From Rhizobium leguminosarum (GTDB lineage: Bacteria; Pseudomonadota; Alphaproteobacteria; Rhizobiales; Rhizobiaceae), in assembly GCF_017876795.1 (NCBI RefSeq), contig NZ_JAGIOR010000001.1, positions 124,001 to 188,000 on the forward strand: a DNA stretch of 64,000 nucleotides. Direction: 5' to 3'. The notes under the pieces were generated by a model that was not told the origin of the DNA, did no database searches, and worked only from the letters and a program-made list of their open reading frames with translations. The position numbers and the translations under genes were made by a program. The stretch's first letter is position 1. Every line of letters starts with the position of its first letter. Of the stretch, positions 26,527 to 36,024 are shown piece by piece.

Positions 26527-27108
26527 ATGTTCGGGCTCTACATCACCCATCCGCAGGTCCGGATCGACGCCAACGTGCCGGTGCCGAAATGGGGGCTTTT
26601 GGATGTCGGCGCGGTGCGGGCCTGCAAGGCAGCCGAGAGCGGCTGGGCGCGGCAATTACGGCGCATCATCTCCAGCGACGAGACGAAGGCAATCGAGACG
26701 GCCGAAATTCTGGCGGAAGCCGCCGGCGTGACGATCGAGATCGTCCACGGCATGCACGAAAACGACCGCTCGGCGACCGGCTTCCTGCCGCCGCCGCAAT
26801 TCGAAGAGGCGGCCAACTGGTTCTTTGCCCATCCGGAAGAAAGCTTCAAAGGCTGGGAGCGCGCCGTCGACGCGCAGCGCCGCATCGTTACGGCGGTGAA
26901 GACTGTTCTTGCCACCCATGATGCGACAGCGCCGATCGCCTTCGTCGGCCATGGCGGCGTCGGCACGCTGCTCAAATGCGCCCTGGCCGGCAGGCCGATT
27001 TCCCGCGACCGCGACCAGCCGGGCGGTGGTGGCAATCTCTATGCTTTCGGCCTTGCGGATCGGCTCTTATCATGCGACTGGACACCCATCGAAGACTGGC
27101 GGGGGTGA
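26527..27108 (+). CDS. Histidine-phosphatase-fold protein with altered catalytic motif
   Basis: A 193-residue protein of the phosphoglycerate-mutase-like superfamily. The usual N-terminal RHG is here YITHPQV: the His is in place but the preceding Arg is Thr. The second motif FVGHGGVGTLLKCAL keeps its His, and ISSDETKAIETAEILAEAAG matches the S-x-x-x-R/K-A-x-x-T-A segment. Loss of Arg suggests altered or weak phosphatase activity. It begins one base after the pmtA stop and is followed by pyrF 6 bp on. Confidence 0.75.
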   Translation: MFGLYITHPQVRIDANVPVPKWGLLDVGAVRACKAAESGWARQLRRIISSDETKAIETAEILAEAAGVTIEIVHGMHENDRSATGFLPPPQFEEAANWFFAHPEESFKGWERAVDAQRRIVTAVKTVLATHDATAPIAFVGHGGVGTLLKCALAGRPISRDRDQPGGGGNLYAFGLADRLLSCDWTPIEDWRG

Positions 27109-27114
27109 CTTCAG

Positions 27115-27822
27115 ATGGACGCACGCGAGCGGTTGATCGTCGGCCTGGATGTTCCAACGATCGGCGAGGCGGAAAGACTGGTTTCAACGCTCGGCGACGA
27201 CATTCTCTTTTATAAGATCGGCTATCAGCTGGTCTTTGCCGGCGGGCTTGAATTCGCCCGCGACCTTGCCGCAAGCGGCAAGAAGATCTTTCTCGACATG
27301 AAGCTGCTCGACATCGACAACACCGTTGCCTCGGGCGTCGAGAACATCGCCAAAATGGGCATGTCGATGCTGACGCTGCATGCCTATCCCAAGGCGATGA
27401 AGGCGGCGGTCGAGGCCGCTGCCGGCTCCGGCCTCTGCCTTCTCGGCGTGACGGTGCTGACCTCGATGGATGCCGAAGACCTTGCAGACGCCGGCTACAG
27501 CCAGGATCCGCACAGTCTGGTGCTGCGCCGCTCCGGGCAGGCGCGCGTAGCCGGCATGGGCGGCATCGTCTGCTCGGCGGCTGAGGCGGCCGAGGTGCGC
27601 GAGATCGTCGGGCCCGACATGGCGATCGTCACACCCGGCATTCGCCCGACCGGCAGCGACCATGGCGACCAGAAGCGGGTGATGACGCCGTTCGACGCGC
27701 TGAAGGCGGGGGCCACACATCTCGTCGTTGCCCGGCCGATCGTCAAGGCGCCCGATCCCCGGCATGCCGCCCGCGCGGTGCTCAACGAAATGGTCGGCGC
27801 GCTCTGGCCGGCAAACCGCTGA
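27115..27822 (+). CDS. pyrF: Orotidine 5'-phosphate decarboxylase
   Basis: A 235-residue TIM-barrel enzyme that makes UMP from OMP, the last step of de novo pyrimidine synthesis. The catalytic motif [13 protein letters not shown] (D-K-D) is present, along with LIVGLDVPT at the N-terminus and [20 protein letters not shown] with [11 protein letters not shown] at the C-terminus. The length is normal and the enzyme is complete. Confidence 0.94.
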   Translation: MDARERLIVGLDVPTIGEAERLVSTLGDDILFYKIGYQLVFAGGLEFARDLAASGKKIFLDMKLLDIDNTVASGVENIAKMGMSMLTLHAYPKAMKAAVEAAAGSGLCLLGVTVLTSMDAEDLADAGYSQDPHSLVLRRSGQARVAGMGGIVCSAAEAAEVREIVGPDMAIVTPGIRPTGSDHGDQKRVMTPFDALKAGATHLVVARPIVKAPDPRHAARAVLNEMVGALWPANR

Positions 27823-27844
27823 CGAGATTCAAAGGGAGAAGATC

Positions 27845-28130
27845 ATGGCCAAGGGATATTGGATCGCCCGCGTCGACGTTCGCGATGCCGAGCGCTACAA
27901 GGATTACGTGGCGGCAGCCAAGCCCGCCTTCGAAAAATACGGCGCGAATTTCCTCGCGCGCGGCGGCGCCTTCACCGAACTCGAGGGCAAGGCGCGGGTG
28001 CGCAACGTGGTGATCGAATTTCCCTCGCTGCAGCATGCGGTCGACTGCTAATTCGCCGGAATACCAGATCGCCGCGAAAATCCGCCAGGAAGTGGCGGAT
28101 GCGGAAATGGTCGTCGTCGAAGGCGTTTAG
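27845..28130 (+). pseudogene. DUF1330 protein gene with a 2-bp frameshift
   Basis: From the ATG at 27845 (after AAAGGGAG) the frame encodes MAKGYWIARVDVRDAERYKD... and stops at TAA 28049-28051 after 68 residues. In the +2 frame, coding continues (NSPEYQIAAKIRQEV.. to VVVEGV) until TAG at 28130, giving the normal ~95-residue DUF1330 ferredoxin-like fold. The site reads TGCTAATTCG where TGCTATAATTCG would restore the usual CYNSPEYQ, so two bases seem lost. It follows pyrF by 22 bp. Confidence 0.85.
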
Positions 28131-28263
28131 AGCGCCGTGCGTCGTTTCGGACGCAACTTCGCATCTGCAAAAACCGACAGTGCGATGGGCCTTCCCGTCA
28201 CGCCGGGATTGGGCTAAGACGGAGCCGATACAGCATCCCGCCAAGCCTTTCGAGGAGCCTGCC

Positions 28264-29244
28264 ATGACCCTTGCCAACCTGCCGCCGCTCGTCACCGTGT
28301 TCGGAGGGTCCGGCTTTGTGGGAAGGCACGTGGTCCGGGCGCTCGCCAAGCGCGGTTATAATATACGCGTTGCCGTGCGCCGTCCCGATCTCGCCGGTTT
28401 CCTGCAGCCGCTCGGCAATGTCGGCCAGATCTCCTTCGTGCAGGCGAACCTGCGCTATCGCAGCTCGATCGACCGCGCCGTCGACGGTGCGAGCCACGTC
28501 GTCAACTGCGTCGGCATTCTGCACGAGAGTGGCCGCAACACCTTCGACGCCGTGCAGGAATTCGGCGCTCGTGCGGTTGCCGAAGCGGCGCGCGGCGCAG
28601 GCGCCACACTCACCCATATTTCGGCGATCGGCGCCAATGCGAATTCGGATTCCGGCTATGGCCGCACCAAGGGCCGCGCCGAAACCGCCATCCTCTCCAT
28701 CAAGCCCGATGCGGTGATCTTGCGTCCGTCGATCGTCTTCGGACCGGAGGACAGCTTCTTCAACAAATTTGCCGATATGGCCCGCATGTCGCCGGTTCTG
28801 CCGTTGGTCGGCGGCGGCAAGACGAAATTCCAGCCCGTCTATGTCGAGGATATCGCCGAGGCCGTCGCCCGCGCCGTCGATGGCAAGGTCGCCGGCGGCA
28901 AGATCTATGAGCTTGGCGGGCCCGAAGTGCTGAGTTTCCGCGAATGTCTGGAGACAATGCTGAAGGTGACGTGCCGCAAGAACCGGCTGGTCTCCCTGCC
29001 CTTCAGCGTCGCTTCGCTGATCGGCAGCATCGCGTCGCTGATCCCCTTTGTGACGCCGCCGATCACGCCGGACCAGGTGCGCATGCTGAAACACGACAAC
29101 ATCGTTTCCGCAGCAGCCGAGGCGGAAGGCCGCACCCTGAAGGGCCTCGGCATCGCGCCGACCATGGCCGCTTCGGTGCTCGACTCCTATCTCGTGCATT
29201 ATCGGCCGCATGGCCAGTACACGGGCACCGGCAAGGCCGCCTGA
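28264..29244 (+). CDS. NAD(P)-binding protein, complex I NDUFA9-like (atypical SDR)
   Basis: A 326-residue Rossmann-fold protein. The nucleotide-binding loop is TVFGGSGFVGRHVVRAL, followed by HISAIGANANSDSGYGRTKG and RPSIVFGPEDSFFNKFADMA, which are characteristic of NDUFA9-like alpha-proteobacterial proteins related to mitochondrial complex I assembly. The start at 28264 follows GAGGAG. It ends before a clear terminator at 29267. The exact role in bacteria (quinone or respiratory complex function) is uncertain. Confidence 0.88.
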   Translation: MTLANLPPLVTVFGGSGFVGRHVVRALAKRGYNIRVAVRRPDLAGFLQPLGNVGQISFVQANLRYRSSIDRAVDGASHVVNCVGILHESGRNTFDAVQEFGARAVAEAARGAGATLTHISAIGANANSDSGYGRTKGRAETAILSIKPDAVILRPSIVFGPEDSFFNKFADMARMSPVLPLVGGGKTKFQPVYVEDIAEAVARAVDGKVAGGKIYELGGPEVLSFRECLETMLKVTCRKNRLVSLPFSVASLIGSIASLIPFVTPPITPDQVRMLKHDNIVSAAAEAEGRTLKGLGIAPTMAASVLDSYLVHYRPHGQYTGTGKAA

Positions 29245-29266
29245 CCAATTTCAAGTCTTCGGAACG

Positions 29267-29298
29267 ACGCCGTTCGCGCATGACGCGGACGGCGTTTT
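29267..29298 (+). terminator. Rho-independent terminator after the NDUFA9-like gene
   Basis: The 7-bp stem ACGCCGT / ACGGCGT with a 15-nt loop is followed directly by TTTT, 22 bp after the stop codon. This is the canonical position and shape for an intrinsic terminator. Confidence 0.75.
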
Positions 29299-29525
29299 GC
29301 TTTGCCGGCTTAAGCAAAGCTGGCGCAAGTTTGAAATGTTGTTGTGCCGGCCATACCAAGTGCAGTTGCATAAAAGACGCAACGGAAATTTTGTGGAATT
29401 AACGCCAAATTTAGCAGGAACGTTTATTGCTATTTGCCATTCCACTGACTACCAAACCCGCGCGTCTTCCAACGGACTCAACGCCCGGGATCGCGTGCGG
29501 CAATCACTGTGAAAGGCAATTCTCG

Positions 29526-29678
29526 ATGGGCAAGTCAATCGCGCTCCTTTTTGCGTGTGCGGCGCTAATTATCCTGGCAGGCTCCTTTGTGGCGCCAGGT
29601 TCTGTCGCGGCGGTAAAGGGTGATTGCTCGCCGGCCTACGGCGTCGATCCTTGCTCGACGGCTTCGATCAGCCATTGA
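29526..29678 (+). CDS. Small secreted Cys-containing peptide (hypothetical)
   Basis: A 50-residue frame with a Sec-type signal sequence (MGKSIALLFACAALIILAGS) and probable cleavage near residues 25-30. The mature tail of about 20 residues contains two cysteines (GDCSPAYGVDPCSTASISH) that could form a disulfide. A GAAAGG site lies 9 nt upstream. No family is recognised; it is supported only by the signal-peptide pattern and start context. Confidence 0.45.
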   Translation: MGKSIALLFACAALIILAGSFVAPGSVAAVKGDCSPAYGVDPCSTASISH

Positions 29679-29920
29679 CGAAAAGGCCGCGCCTTGATGC
29701 CGGCCTCATAAAGACAAGCAGCGGCCGGAGCGTCTGAAGCAGGACGTTCCCAATAAACGCTCGGTCTTGCCGGCTTTAAAAGCAGCGGGCGTCTACTCTT
29801 TCAACATTGCGATCTGAAAAATCGGCGGCTGCCGGAAATCGGGTGATTGATCGCCAAGCGCGCCAGGGCACCTTGCATTCGCGCCTGGGAGCCGCGCGAA
29901 TGCAATGCGTTGGGAATGTC

Positions 29921-30718
29921 TCAGGCGATCAGGCCGGTTGCTGCCATGCCGAGCAGCAAGACACCGAGAATGATGCGGTAGACGGCAAACAGCGTAAAGC
30001 GGTTGCTTCTGATATAGGCCAGCAGCCATTTGACGGCGATGAAAGCGACGACCGTGGAGACGACGAAGGCGATGCCGAGCGCCGTCCAGTCCTCGTTTGC
30101 CGCGCCGCCATCCTTGAAGGTCTTCAGCAGTTCATAGCCGCTGGCGGCATACATGGTGGGGATGCCGACGAGAAAGGCGAATTCGGTCGCTGCGGCGCGG
30201 TTGCCGGTGCCGGCGAGCATGGCAACGAAAATCGTCGCGCCGGAGCGCGAGGTTCCCGGGAAGACGCCGGCAACGATCTGGGCGATGCCGACCAGGATGG
30301 CGACAAGCCAGGTGATCTCCTTATGGGGGGCTTTACGCGCCGCAGCCCACTCGGCAAAGATCATCCAGAAACCGCCGATGATGAGCGCCCAGGCGATCGG
30401 CGTTGCGGTCTCCGGCAGTTCGAAGCCGAGCTTTTTGACGATAAGTCCGAGAATTGCGGTGATGAGGAAGGCGACGATCAGCTTGGCGGCGTAATCGCGG
30501 TTTTCCGGCACCCGCCAGCCAAGCAGCAGATCCAGCAGGCGACGCCAGTAAATGATGGTGACGGCCAGGATAGCGCCCGCCTGAATGACGATGTTGAACA
30601 TGTCCGACCGGTGGCCGAGCCATTGCTCCGCAATGATGAGATGGCCGGTGCTCGAGATCGGCAGAAACTCGGTGATCCCCTCGATGACACCGAGAATGGC
30701 AGCATTGATATAGTCCAT
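29921..30718 (-). CDS. uppP: Undecaprenyl-diphosphatase
   Basis: A 265-residue polytopic inner-membrane enzyme that recycles undecaprenyl pyrophosphate to the monophosphate lipid carrier for cell-wall and surface polysaccharides; its overexpression is known to give bacitracin resistance. The two catalytic repeats are visible: GVIEGITEFLPISSTGHLII and VAGVFPGTSRSGATIF. The start at 30718 gives the standard length. Confidence 0.95.
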   Translation of the reverse strand: MDYINAAILGVIEGITEFLPISSTGHLIIAEQWLGHRSDMFNIVIQAGAILAVTIIYWRRLLDLLLGWRVPENRDYAAKLIVAFLITAILGLIVKKLGFELPETATPIAWALIIGGFWMIFAEWAAARKAPHKEITWLVAILVGIAQIVAGVFPGTSRSGATIFVAMLAGTGNRAAATEFAFLVGIPTMYAASGYELLKTFKDGGAANEDWTALGIAFVVSTVVAFIAVKWLLAYIRSNRFTLFAVYRIILGVLLLGMAATGLIA

Positions 30719-30947
30719 ACATTGTCTCCGGTTTAAAGTTCGGCCGAGCCTGACCGCTTGGGTGATCAGGCCGCCGCTTCTATTCGTTCATTGGACTGTG
30801 TTTCACCATTGTCAGATGGCGTAAAATCCGATTCGCTTGTATTGGCGGGGCCAAGCTCCTATAGCTTCAACCAATGAGTCATGACTAGGGCGCTATAACC
30901 GAGCTGCCACACAGTCCTGTAACAGCAATCATAAAGCCCGAGTATCG

Positions 30948-31640
30948 ATGCCCACGCTTTATCATCATCCCATGTCATCCGCATCTCGCTTCGTCCGGCT
31001 GATCCTGGCCGAATACGGCTATCAGGCGGACCTGATCGAGGAGCAGACATGGGAGAAGCGCCGGGATTTCCTGGCGCTCAACCCGGCCGGCACGTTGCCG
31101 GTCTATGTCGACGACAGCATGCGCGCGCTCTGCGGCGCGACCGTCATTTCCGAGTACCTGGACGAGACGCACGGCGTGCTGAAACGCGATCGGCGGCTGC
31201 TCGCCGAAGACCCGTTCCAGCGGGCGGAAATCCGCCGGCTGAGCGAATGGTTCATGCAGAAGATGGAAAACGACGTGACCAAGCCGCTCGCTCGCGAGCG
31301 TGTCTACAAGTTGCAGATGACCGCCGATCAGGGCGGCGGAGCACCGGATTCGAAGGTTTTGCGCACGGCCCGCGCGAATATCCGCCAGCATATGCGCTAT
31401 CTCACCTGGCTTGCCGGCTCGCGCCAGTGGCTGGCGGGCGAACGGATGAGTTATGCCGACCTGGCCGCCGCGGCTTCGATTTCGATCCTCGACTATCTCG
31501 GCGAGATCGACTGGGCGGATGCGCCCCTCGTCAAGGACTGGTACCAGCGGCTGAAGTCGCGCCCCTCCTTCCGGCCGATGCTGACCGAACGGGTGCGCGG
31601 GCTGACGCCGGTTTCGCACTATGCCGACCTGGATTTCTGA
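30948..31640 (+). CDS. Glutathione S-transferase family protein
   Basis: A 230-residue cytosolic GST. The N-terminal thioredoxin-like domain has MPTLYHHPMSSASRFVRLIL, FLALNPAGTLPVYVDD and the TVISEYLDE motif for the gamma-glutamyl group. The C-terminal helical domain has RMSYADLAAAASISILDYLG. The substrate is unknown. It is the first gene of a run with queG (13 bp later) and an epimerase-like gene, probably one operon. Confidence 0.88.
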   Translation: MPTLYHHPMSSASRFVRLILAEYGYQADLIEEQTWEKRRDFLALNPAGTLPVYVDDSMRALCGATVISEYLDETHGVLKRDRRLLAEDPFQRAEIRRLSEWFMQKMENDVTKPLARERVYKLQMTADQGGGAPDSKVLRTARANIRQHMRYLTWLAGSRQWLAGERMSYADLAAAASISILDYLGEIDWADAPLVKDWYQRLKSRPSFRPMLTERVRGLTPVSHYADLDF

Positions 31641-31652
31641 CGAGGGCTCTTC

Positions 31653-32810
31653 ATGCCCGAAGCCGATAGAGATGACAAAGAGCGCCGCCGCCGCGACAAT
31701 TTGACCGCGTTCGTGCGGGCGGAATCTGCCGCCAAGGGCTTCGATCTCTGTCGCATCACGCGGCCCGATGCGATCCCGCAGGCGAAGGAGCGTCTCGGCG
31801 AGTTCATCGATGCCGGGCGGCACGGGACGATGGAGTGGATGGCGGAGACGCGCGAGCGGCGTGGCGATCCCTTGACACTCTGGAGCGAGGTGCGCTCCGT
31901 CGTCGTCTTCGGCCTCAATTATACCCCGGAGGAAGATCCGCGCGGCATTCTCGACAAGCCTGATAAAGCGGCGATCTCCGTCTATGCCCGCAACCGCGAC
32001 TATCACGACATCATCAAGGGCCGGCTGAAGGAGATCGCCACGCGCTTTGCGGCACGCGCCGGCGCCGATGTGAAGGTGTTCGTCGATACCGCCCCTGTGA
32101 TGGAAAAGCCGCTGGCGGCGGCGGCCGGCCTCGGCTGGCAGGGCAAACACACCAACCTCGTCAGCCGCATACATGGTTCGTGGCTGTTCCTCGGCACGAT
32201 GTTCACCACCGCCGATCTTGCCATCGATGCTGCGGAGACCGATCATTGCGGCTCCTGCCGCGCCTGTCTCGACGTCTGCCCGACGGCTGCCTTCCCGGCG
32301 CCTTACCAGATCGACGCGCGGCGCTGCATCTCCTATCTCACCATCGAGCACAAGGGGCCGATCGACCCGCATTTGCGGGTGCTGATCGGCAATCGCATCT
32401 ATGGCTGCGACGACTGTCTGGCCGCCTGCCCCTGGAACAAGTTCGCAAGCTCGGCTTCCGAAATGAAGCTGAAAGCACGGGACGATCTGCGCGAGCCGAC
32501 GATCGCCTTTCTGCTGACGCTCGACGATGCCGGCTTCCGGGCCTTCTTCAGCGGCTCGCCGGTGAAGCGGATCGGCCGCGACCGCTTTATCCGCAATGTG
32601 CTGATCGCTGCCGGCAATTCCGGCGAGACGGCGCTTGTCGGGCAATGTCGGCTGCTCGCCGACGACGCCTCGCCGGTGGTGCGCGGCATGGCGGTCTGGG
32701 CGCTGTCGCGGCTGATGGAGGCTGGCGAATTTACGGCCTTTGCCGCACAAAGGACAGACGAGAGTGACGACGACGTGCTGAAGGAATGGCGTCTGGCGGG
32801 AGTGGGCTGA
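31653..32810 (+). CDS. queG: Epoxyqueuosine reductase
   Basis: A 385-residue cobalamin- and iron-sulfur-dependent enzyme that performs the last step of queuosine synthesis in tRNA. Two ferredoxin-type clusters are visible: [17 protein letters not shown] and [13 protein letters not shown]. The C-terminal HEAT-like region reads [15 protein letters not shown]. The start follows GAGGG. Its stop overlaps the ATG of the next gene (TGATG). Confidence 0.94.
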   Translation: MPEADRDDKERRRRDNLTAFVRAESAAKGFDLCRITRPDAIPQAKERLGEFIDAGRHGTMEWMAETRERRGDPLTLWSEVRSVVVFGLNYTPEEDPRGILDKPDKAAISVYARNRDYHDIIKGRLKEIATRFAARAGADVKVFVDTAPVMEKPLAAAAGLGWQGKHTNLVSRIHGSWLFLGTMFTTADLAIDAAETDHCGSCRACLDVCPTAAFPAPYQIDARRCISYLTIEHKGPIDPHLRVLIGNRIYGCDDCLAACPWNKFASSASEMKLKARDDLREPTIAFLLTLDDAGFRAFFSGSPVKRIGRDRFIRNVLIAAGNSGETALVGQCRLLADDASPVVRGMAVWALSRLMEAGEFTAFAAQRTDESDDDVLKEWRLAGVG

Positions 32811-33679
32811 TGCATGTGATGATCTTTGGCTGCGGTTATTCCGGCACGGCGATCGCCAAGGCCTTCGCCGGCAACGGCGTGCGCATTTCCGGGACCACGC
32901 GTTCGGCCGACAAGATGGAGGCGCTCCGGCAAAACGGCGTCGACGCATTCCTTTTCGATGGCGAGACCGTGGGAGACGCGTTGCCCCGGGCTCTGGCTGA
33001 TGTCACCCATCTCGTGCAGTCGATCGCGCCTGGGAAGGGTGACCCGCTGCTGCGGCTGCTCGGCGAAGGCCGCGCAAGCCTGCCGCCCAAGCTCGAATGG
33101 ATCGGCTATCTCTCGACGGTCGGCGTCTATGGCGATCACAAGGGCGCCTGGATCAATGAGGAAACGCCGTGCGTGCCGGTTTCCGGGCGGTCAAAGGAGC
33201 GGCTTGAGGCGGAAGAGGGCTGGCTGGCGATGGGCCGGGAGCGCGGCGTGCCGGCGGCGGTGCTTCGGCTTTCCGGCATCTATGGCCCGGGACGCAGTGC
33301 CTTCTGCAATCTGGACAAGGGCACGGCCCGACGGCTGATCAAGAAGGACCAGGTGTTCAACCGTATCCGCGTCGAGGATATCGGTGCGGCGACCCGCTTC
33401 CTGTCGGATCGCGGCCTCGGCGGCATCTATAATGTCACCGACGACCGGCCAGGCCCGCCGCAGGATGTGATCGTCGAGGCGGCCCGGCTGATGGGCGTCG
33501 AACCGCCACCGGAGCAGGCCTTCGAAACCGCCGAACTGTCACCGATGGCGCGCTCCTTCTACGGCGAGAACAAGCGGGTTTCGAACGCGAAACTCAAGGC
33601 CGCCGGCTTCGAATTCCTCTTTCCGACCTATCCGATGTCGCTTGCGCAGCTGTGGCGAGACGAACGCTGGCGGGGTTAG
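32810..33679 (+). CDS. NAD(P)-dependent epimerase/SDR-like protein (YeeZ-like)
   Basis: A 289-residue atypical short-chain dehydrogenase. It starts [20 protein letters not shown], a nucleotide-binding loop, and has YLSTVGVYGDHKGAWINEET plus LRLSGIYGPGRSAFCNLDKG, as in the YeeZ group. The ATG overlaps the queG stop (TGATG), so it is translationally coupled. The substrate is unknown. Confidence 0.85.
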   Translation: MHVMIFGCGYSGTAIAKAFAGNGVRISGTTRSADKMEALRQNGVDAFLFDGETVGDALPRALADVTHLVQSIAPGKGDPLLRLLGEGRASLPPKLEWIGYLSTVGVYGDHKGAWINEETPCVPVSGRSKERLEAEEGWLAMGRERGVPAAVLRLSGIYGPGRSAFCNLDKGTARRLIKKDQVFNRIRVEDIGAATRFLSDRGLGGIYNVTDDRPGPPQDVIVEAARLMGVEPPPEQAFETAELSPMARSFYGENKRVSNAKLKAAGFEFLFPTYPMSLAQLWRDERWRG

Positions 33680-34086
33680 AGCCGGCCGCTCGATGTGACC
33701 GGCGCCATCACCCAAAATGAGTAGGAAATTCCTACTTTCCCCATTTGGCGGGACGATTTTCGCCGTTTACTATGGTTAATGGCCTTTAAATTTGCGCAAA
33801 TGTGGCAGCAAATATGGCGAAGTCGGAAAAAAATTTTTGCGATTTTTGTGAACGCCGGGATGTTAACCATTTCTCTGAAATATTCATTCGGATTTTAACT
33901 GATTTCATTGTGTTTTTTCTGCTGCCCTGAGCACCGCCGCGTTTGCGAAATTCCACCCGACGCTCATGAATGTTACAGATTGTAATATTCCGTGATCATA
34001 GGCGGCACTTTTTCGCCACTTTTTCACAGATTTAAGCCCCGCCGCCTGTAGAGGCGTTGCGTTCAATAGTTGAGGGATACTCTGTT
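33680..34086. other. Long AT-rich intergenic region upstream of the RlpA-like gene
   Basis: About 400 bp without a gene and clearly richer in A/T than the surroundings. It holds a 17-bp palindrome at 33720-33736 and several T-rich tracts, and it must contain the promoter of the RlpA-like gene. An AATATTC-rich segment near 33980 could be part of a promoter, but no sigma factor site is certain. Confidence 0.45.
33720..33736. promoter_or_regulatory. Perfect 17-bp palindrome AGTAGGAAATTCCTACT
   Basis: The two 8-base arms (AGTAGGAA / TTCCTACT) flank a single central base. It lies 41 bp after the epimerase-like stop. It is short for a terminator loop and shaped like an operator; which gene it serves is unknown. 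Confidence 0.4.
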
Positions 34087-34449
34087 TTGAAGAAAATACG
34101 TCGTTCTATTATCGCTGCCGTAACTATTGCAGCTTGCTCTTCCATGCTTCCGGCGGAGAGCTTTGCTGGAAATGGCTGCGGCGGTGCTTCATGGTACGCA
34201 CTTCACTCCAAAACTGCTTCCGGGGAACGTATGAACCCTGCCGTCTTGACTGCCGCACATCGTTCGCTTGCCTTCGGCACCAAGGTGAAGGTCACCAACC
34301 GCAACAATGGCCGCACCGTCGTCGTTCGCATTAACGATCGCGGTCCGTTCATCCGCGGCCGGGTGCTCGACCTGTCGCGCGCGGCGGCCCAGAACATCGG
34401 CATGGTGAGCACCGGCACGGCGAAGGTCTGCTACCAGGTTATCAGCTAA
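34087..34449 (+). CDS. RlpA-like double-psi beta-barrel protein
   Basis: A 120-residue secreted protein. After a signal peptide ([20 protein letters not shown]...) comes the RlpA/DPBB domain: [60 protein letters not shown]. The Asp and the GPF/DLS motifs of lytic-transglycosylase-type RlpA are present, but there is no SPOR domain. The start is most likely TTG at 34087 after GAGGG; no in-frame ATG precedes the signal peptide closely. It probably acts on peptidoglycan in the periplasm. Confidence 0.82.
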   Translation: MKKIRRSIIAAVTIAACSSMLPAESFAGNGCGGASWYALHSKTASGERMNPAVLTAAHRSLAFGTKVKVTNRNNGRTVVVRINDRGPFIRGRVLDLSRAAAQNIGMVSTGTAKVCYQVIS

Positions 34450-34602
34450 GGCGTACTGCCTGACAACCCGCTGCGCCGTCAGCGGCGCTTGCTCTTGCCG
34501 CCAATCGCGGTTACCACGCGGTTGAGACTTGTGAACAATCCGCCCCGCGCCTGTCGCGCCCATGCGGATCGGTCGCAGGCCATGGCAATTAGGAGACTTT
34601 GA

Positions 34603-35892
34603 ATGCGTCTGGGCGGCCGCCTCGAAGGGGCGATTTCTGTGCTCGCGGATATCGATGCCCGCAAGCGGCCCGTCGCCGACGCGCTGAAGGACTGGGGCCT
34701 CGCGCATCGTTTCGCCGGCTCCGGCGATCGTGCCGCAATCGGCAACATTGTCTATGACGCGCTGCGCATGCGGCTTTCCCATGCCTGGCTGATGGATGAC
34801 GACAGCGCTGCAGCCATTGCCCATGCCGTCATGTTCCGCCAATGGGGTTTCACCCCCGACAGCCTGACCGCCGAACTGGCGGACGACAAATTTGCGCCGG
34901 CGCCGCTGAACGCCGATGCCGCCGCGGCATTTGCCAGCCGCTCGCTCGACGATGCGCCGCCGCATATCCGCGGTGATATTCCCGAATGGGTTCGATCCTC
35001 CTTCGAACAAGCCTTCGGCGCCAACTGGCTTGCCGAGGCACAGGCGCTTGCCGCCCGTCCGACGCTCGATCTGCGCGCCAATATCCTGAAGTCATCCCGC
35101 GACAAAGCCGTCAAGGCGCTCGAAAGAGCCGGCGCGCAGGCGGCGAAGATCGCTCGCTACGGCATCCGGATTGCCGCTGGCGAAGGCGCTTCGCGTCTAC
35201 CCAACGTGACAGCCGAGCTTTCGTTCCAAAAGGGCTGGTTCGAAGTTCAGGACGAGGGATCGCAGATCGTCGCCGACCTGGTGCTTGCCCATGAGGGTGA
35301 CCAGGTTCTCGACTATTGCGCCGGCGGCGGCGGCAAGACGCTCGCCATGGCGGCCGCCATGCAGAACAAGGGACAGGTTCACGCCTATGACGCCGACCGC
35401 AAACGGTTGGCGCCGATCATCGAGCGGCTGAAGCGGGCGGGCACGCGCAATGTCCAGGTGCATGACGACGCCAGGGCGCTTTCTGGCCTTGCCGGGCGCT
35501 GCGACAAGGTGCTGGTCGATGCGCCCTGCACCGGCACCGGCACCTGGCGCCGCCGCCCCGATACGAAATGGCGGCTGACGGCAAAGAACCTCGACGAACG
35601 CACCGCCCAGCAGCAGGACGCGCTGACGCAGGCAAGCGGCTTCGTCAAGCCAGGCGGCGAGCTGATCTACGTCACCTGCTCGGTGCTGCCTCAGGAAAAC
35701 GAGGAACAGGTGCGCCGCTTTACGGCTGACCATCCTGATTTCCAGATCGTCAGCGCCCTGCCCGCCTGGGATGCGCTCTTCGGCAAGGCTGCGCCACGCC
35801 CGCACTCTTCCGACGGCTTGACGGTGACGCTGACACCGGCCTCCACCGATACCGACGGCTTCTTCTTCTGCCGCATGCAGCGGAAGAGCTGA
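34603..35892 (+). CDS. RsmB/Fmu-family RNA (cytosine-5)-methyltransferase
   Basis: A 429-residue protein. A divergent NusB-like N-terminal region (residues 1-140) is followed by the m5C methyltransferase core: SAM motif VLDYCAGGGGKTLAMA, DAPCTGTGTWRRRPDTKWR and catalytic TCSVLPQENEEQ. It is expected to modify rRNA at C5 of a cytosine, as RsmB does at C967 of 16S rRNA; the precise site in this organism is inferred. The ATG follows AGGAG. Confidence 0.88.
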   Translation: MRLGGRLEGAISVLADIDARKRPVADALKDWGLAHRFAGSGDRAAIGNIVYDALRMRLSHAWLMDDDSAAAIAHAVMFRQWGFTPDSLTAELADDKFAPAPLNADAAAAFASRSLDDAPPHIRGDIPEWVRSSFEQAFGANWLAEAQALAARPTLDLRANILKSSRDKAVKALERAGAQAAKIARYGIRIAAGEGASRLPNVTAELSFQKGWFEVQDEGSQIVADLVLAHEGDQVLDYCAGGGGKTLAMAAAMQNKGQVHAYDADRKRLAPIIERLKRAGTRNVQVHDDARALSGLAGRCDKVLVDAPCTGTGTWRRRPDTKWRLTAKNLDERTAQQQDALTQASGFVKPGGELIYVTCSVLPQENEEQVRRFTADHPDFQIVSALPAWDALFGKAAPRPHSSDGLTVTLTPASTDTDGFFFCRMQRKS

Positions 35893-35958
35893 GGGCGGTT
35901 GCTGCCGCTTTTTCAAGCAGATGCGCGTAGAAGAGCGTGCGTACGACGCCTATCCAAT

Positions 35959-35975
35959 CTTACAATCATTCCAAA
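35959..35975. promoter_or_regulatory. Candidate Irr/ICE iron-control box
   Basis: CTTACAATCATTCCAAA matches the rhizobial iron control element TTTAGAA-N3-TTCTAAA at 11 of 14 defined positions. It lies about 185 bp upstream of the imelysin operon, with a palindromic repeat in between. Irr or RirA control of such iron genes is known in rhizobia; binding here is not shown. Confidence 0.45.
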
Positions 35976-36024
35976 CTAGAGTATTTGACACCAGTTTGCT
36001 TTTGCGCGAAGAGACGGAGCCCGC

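Noticed and set aside
30975..32948. A 657-codon open frame on the minus strand across the GST and queG genes
   Set aside because: It is antisense to two clearly conserved genes with complete motifs; its product is Arg/His/Ala-rich with no domain, as expected of a high-GC shadow frame.
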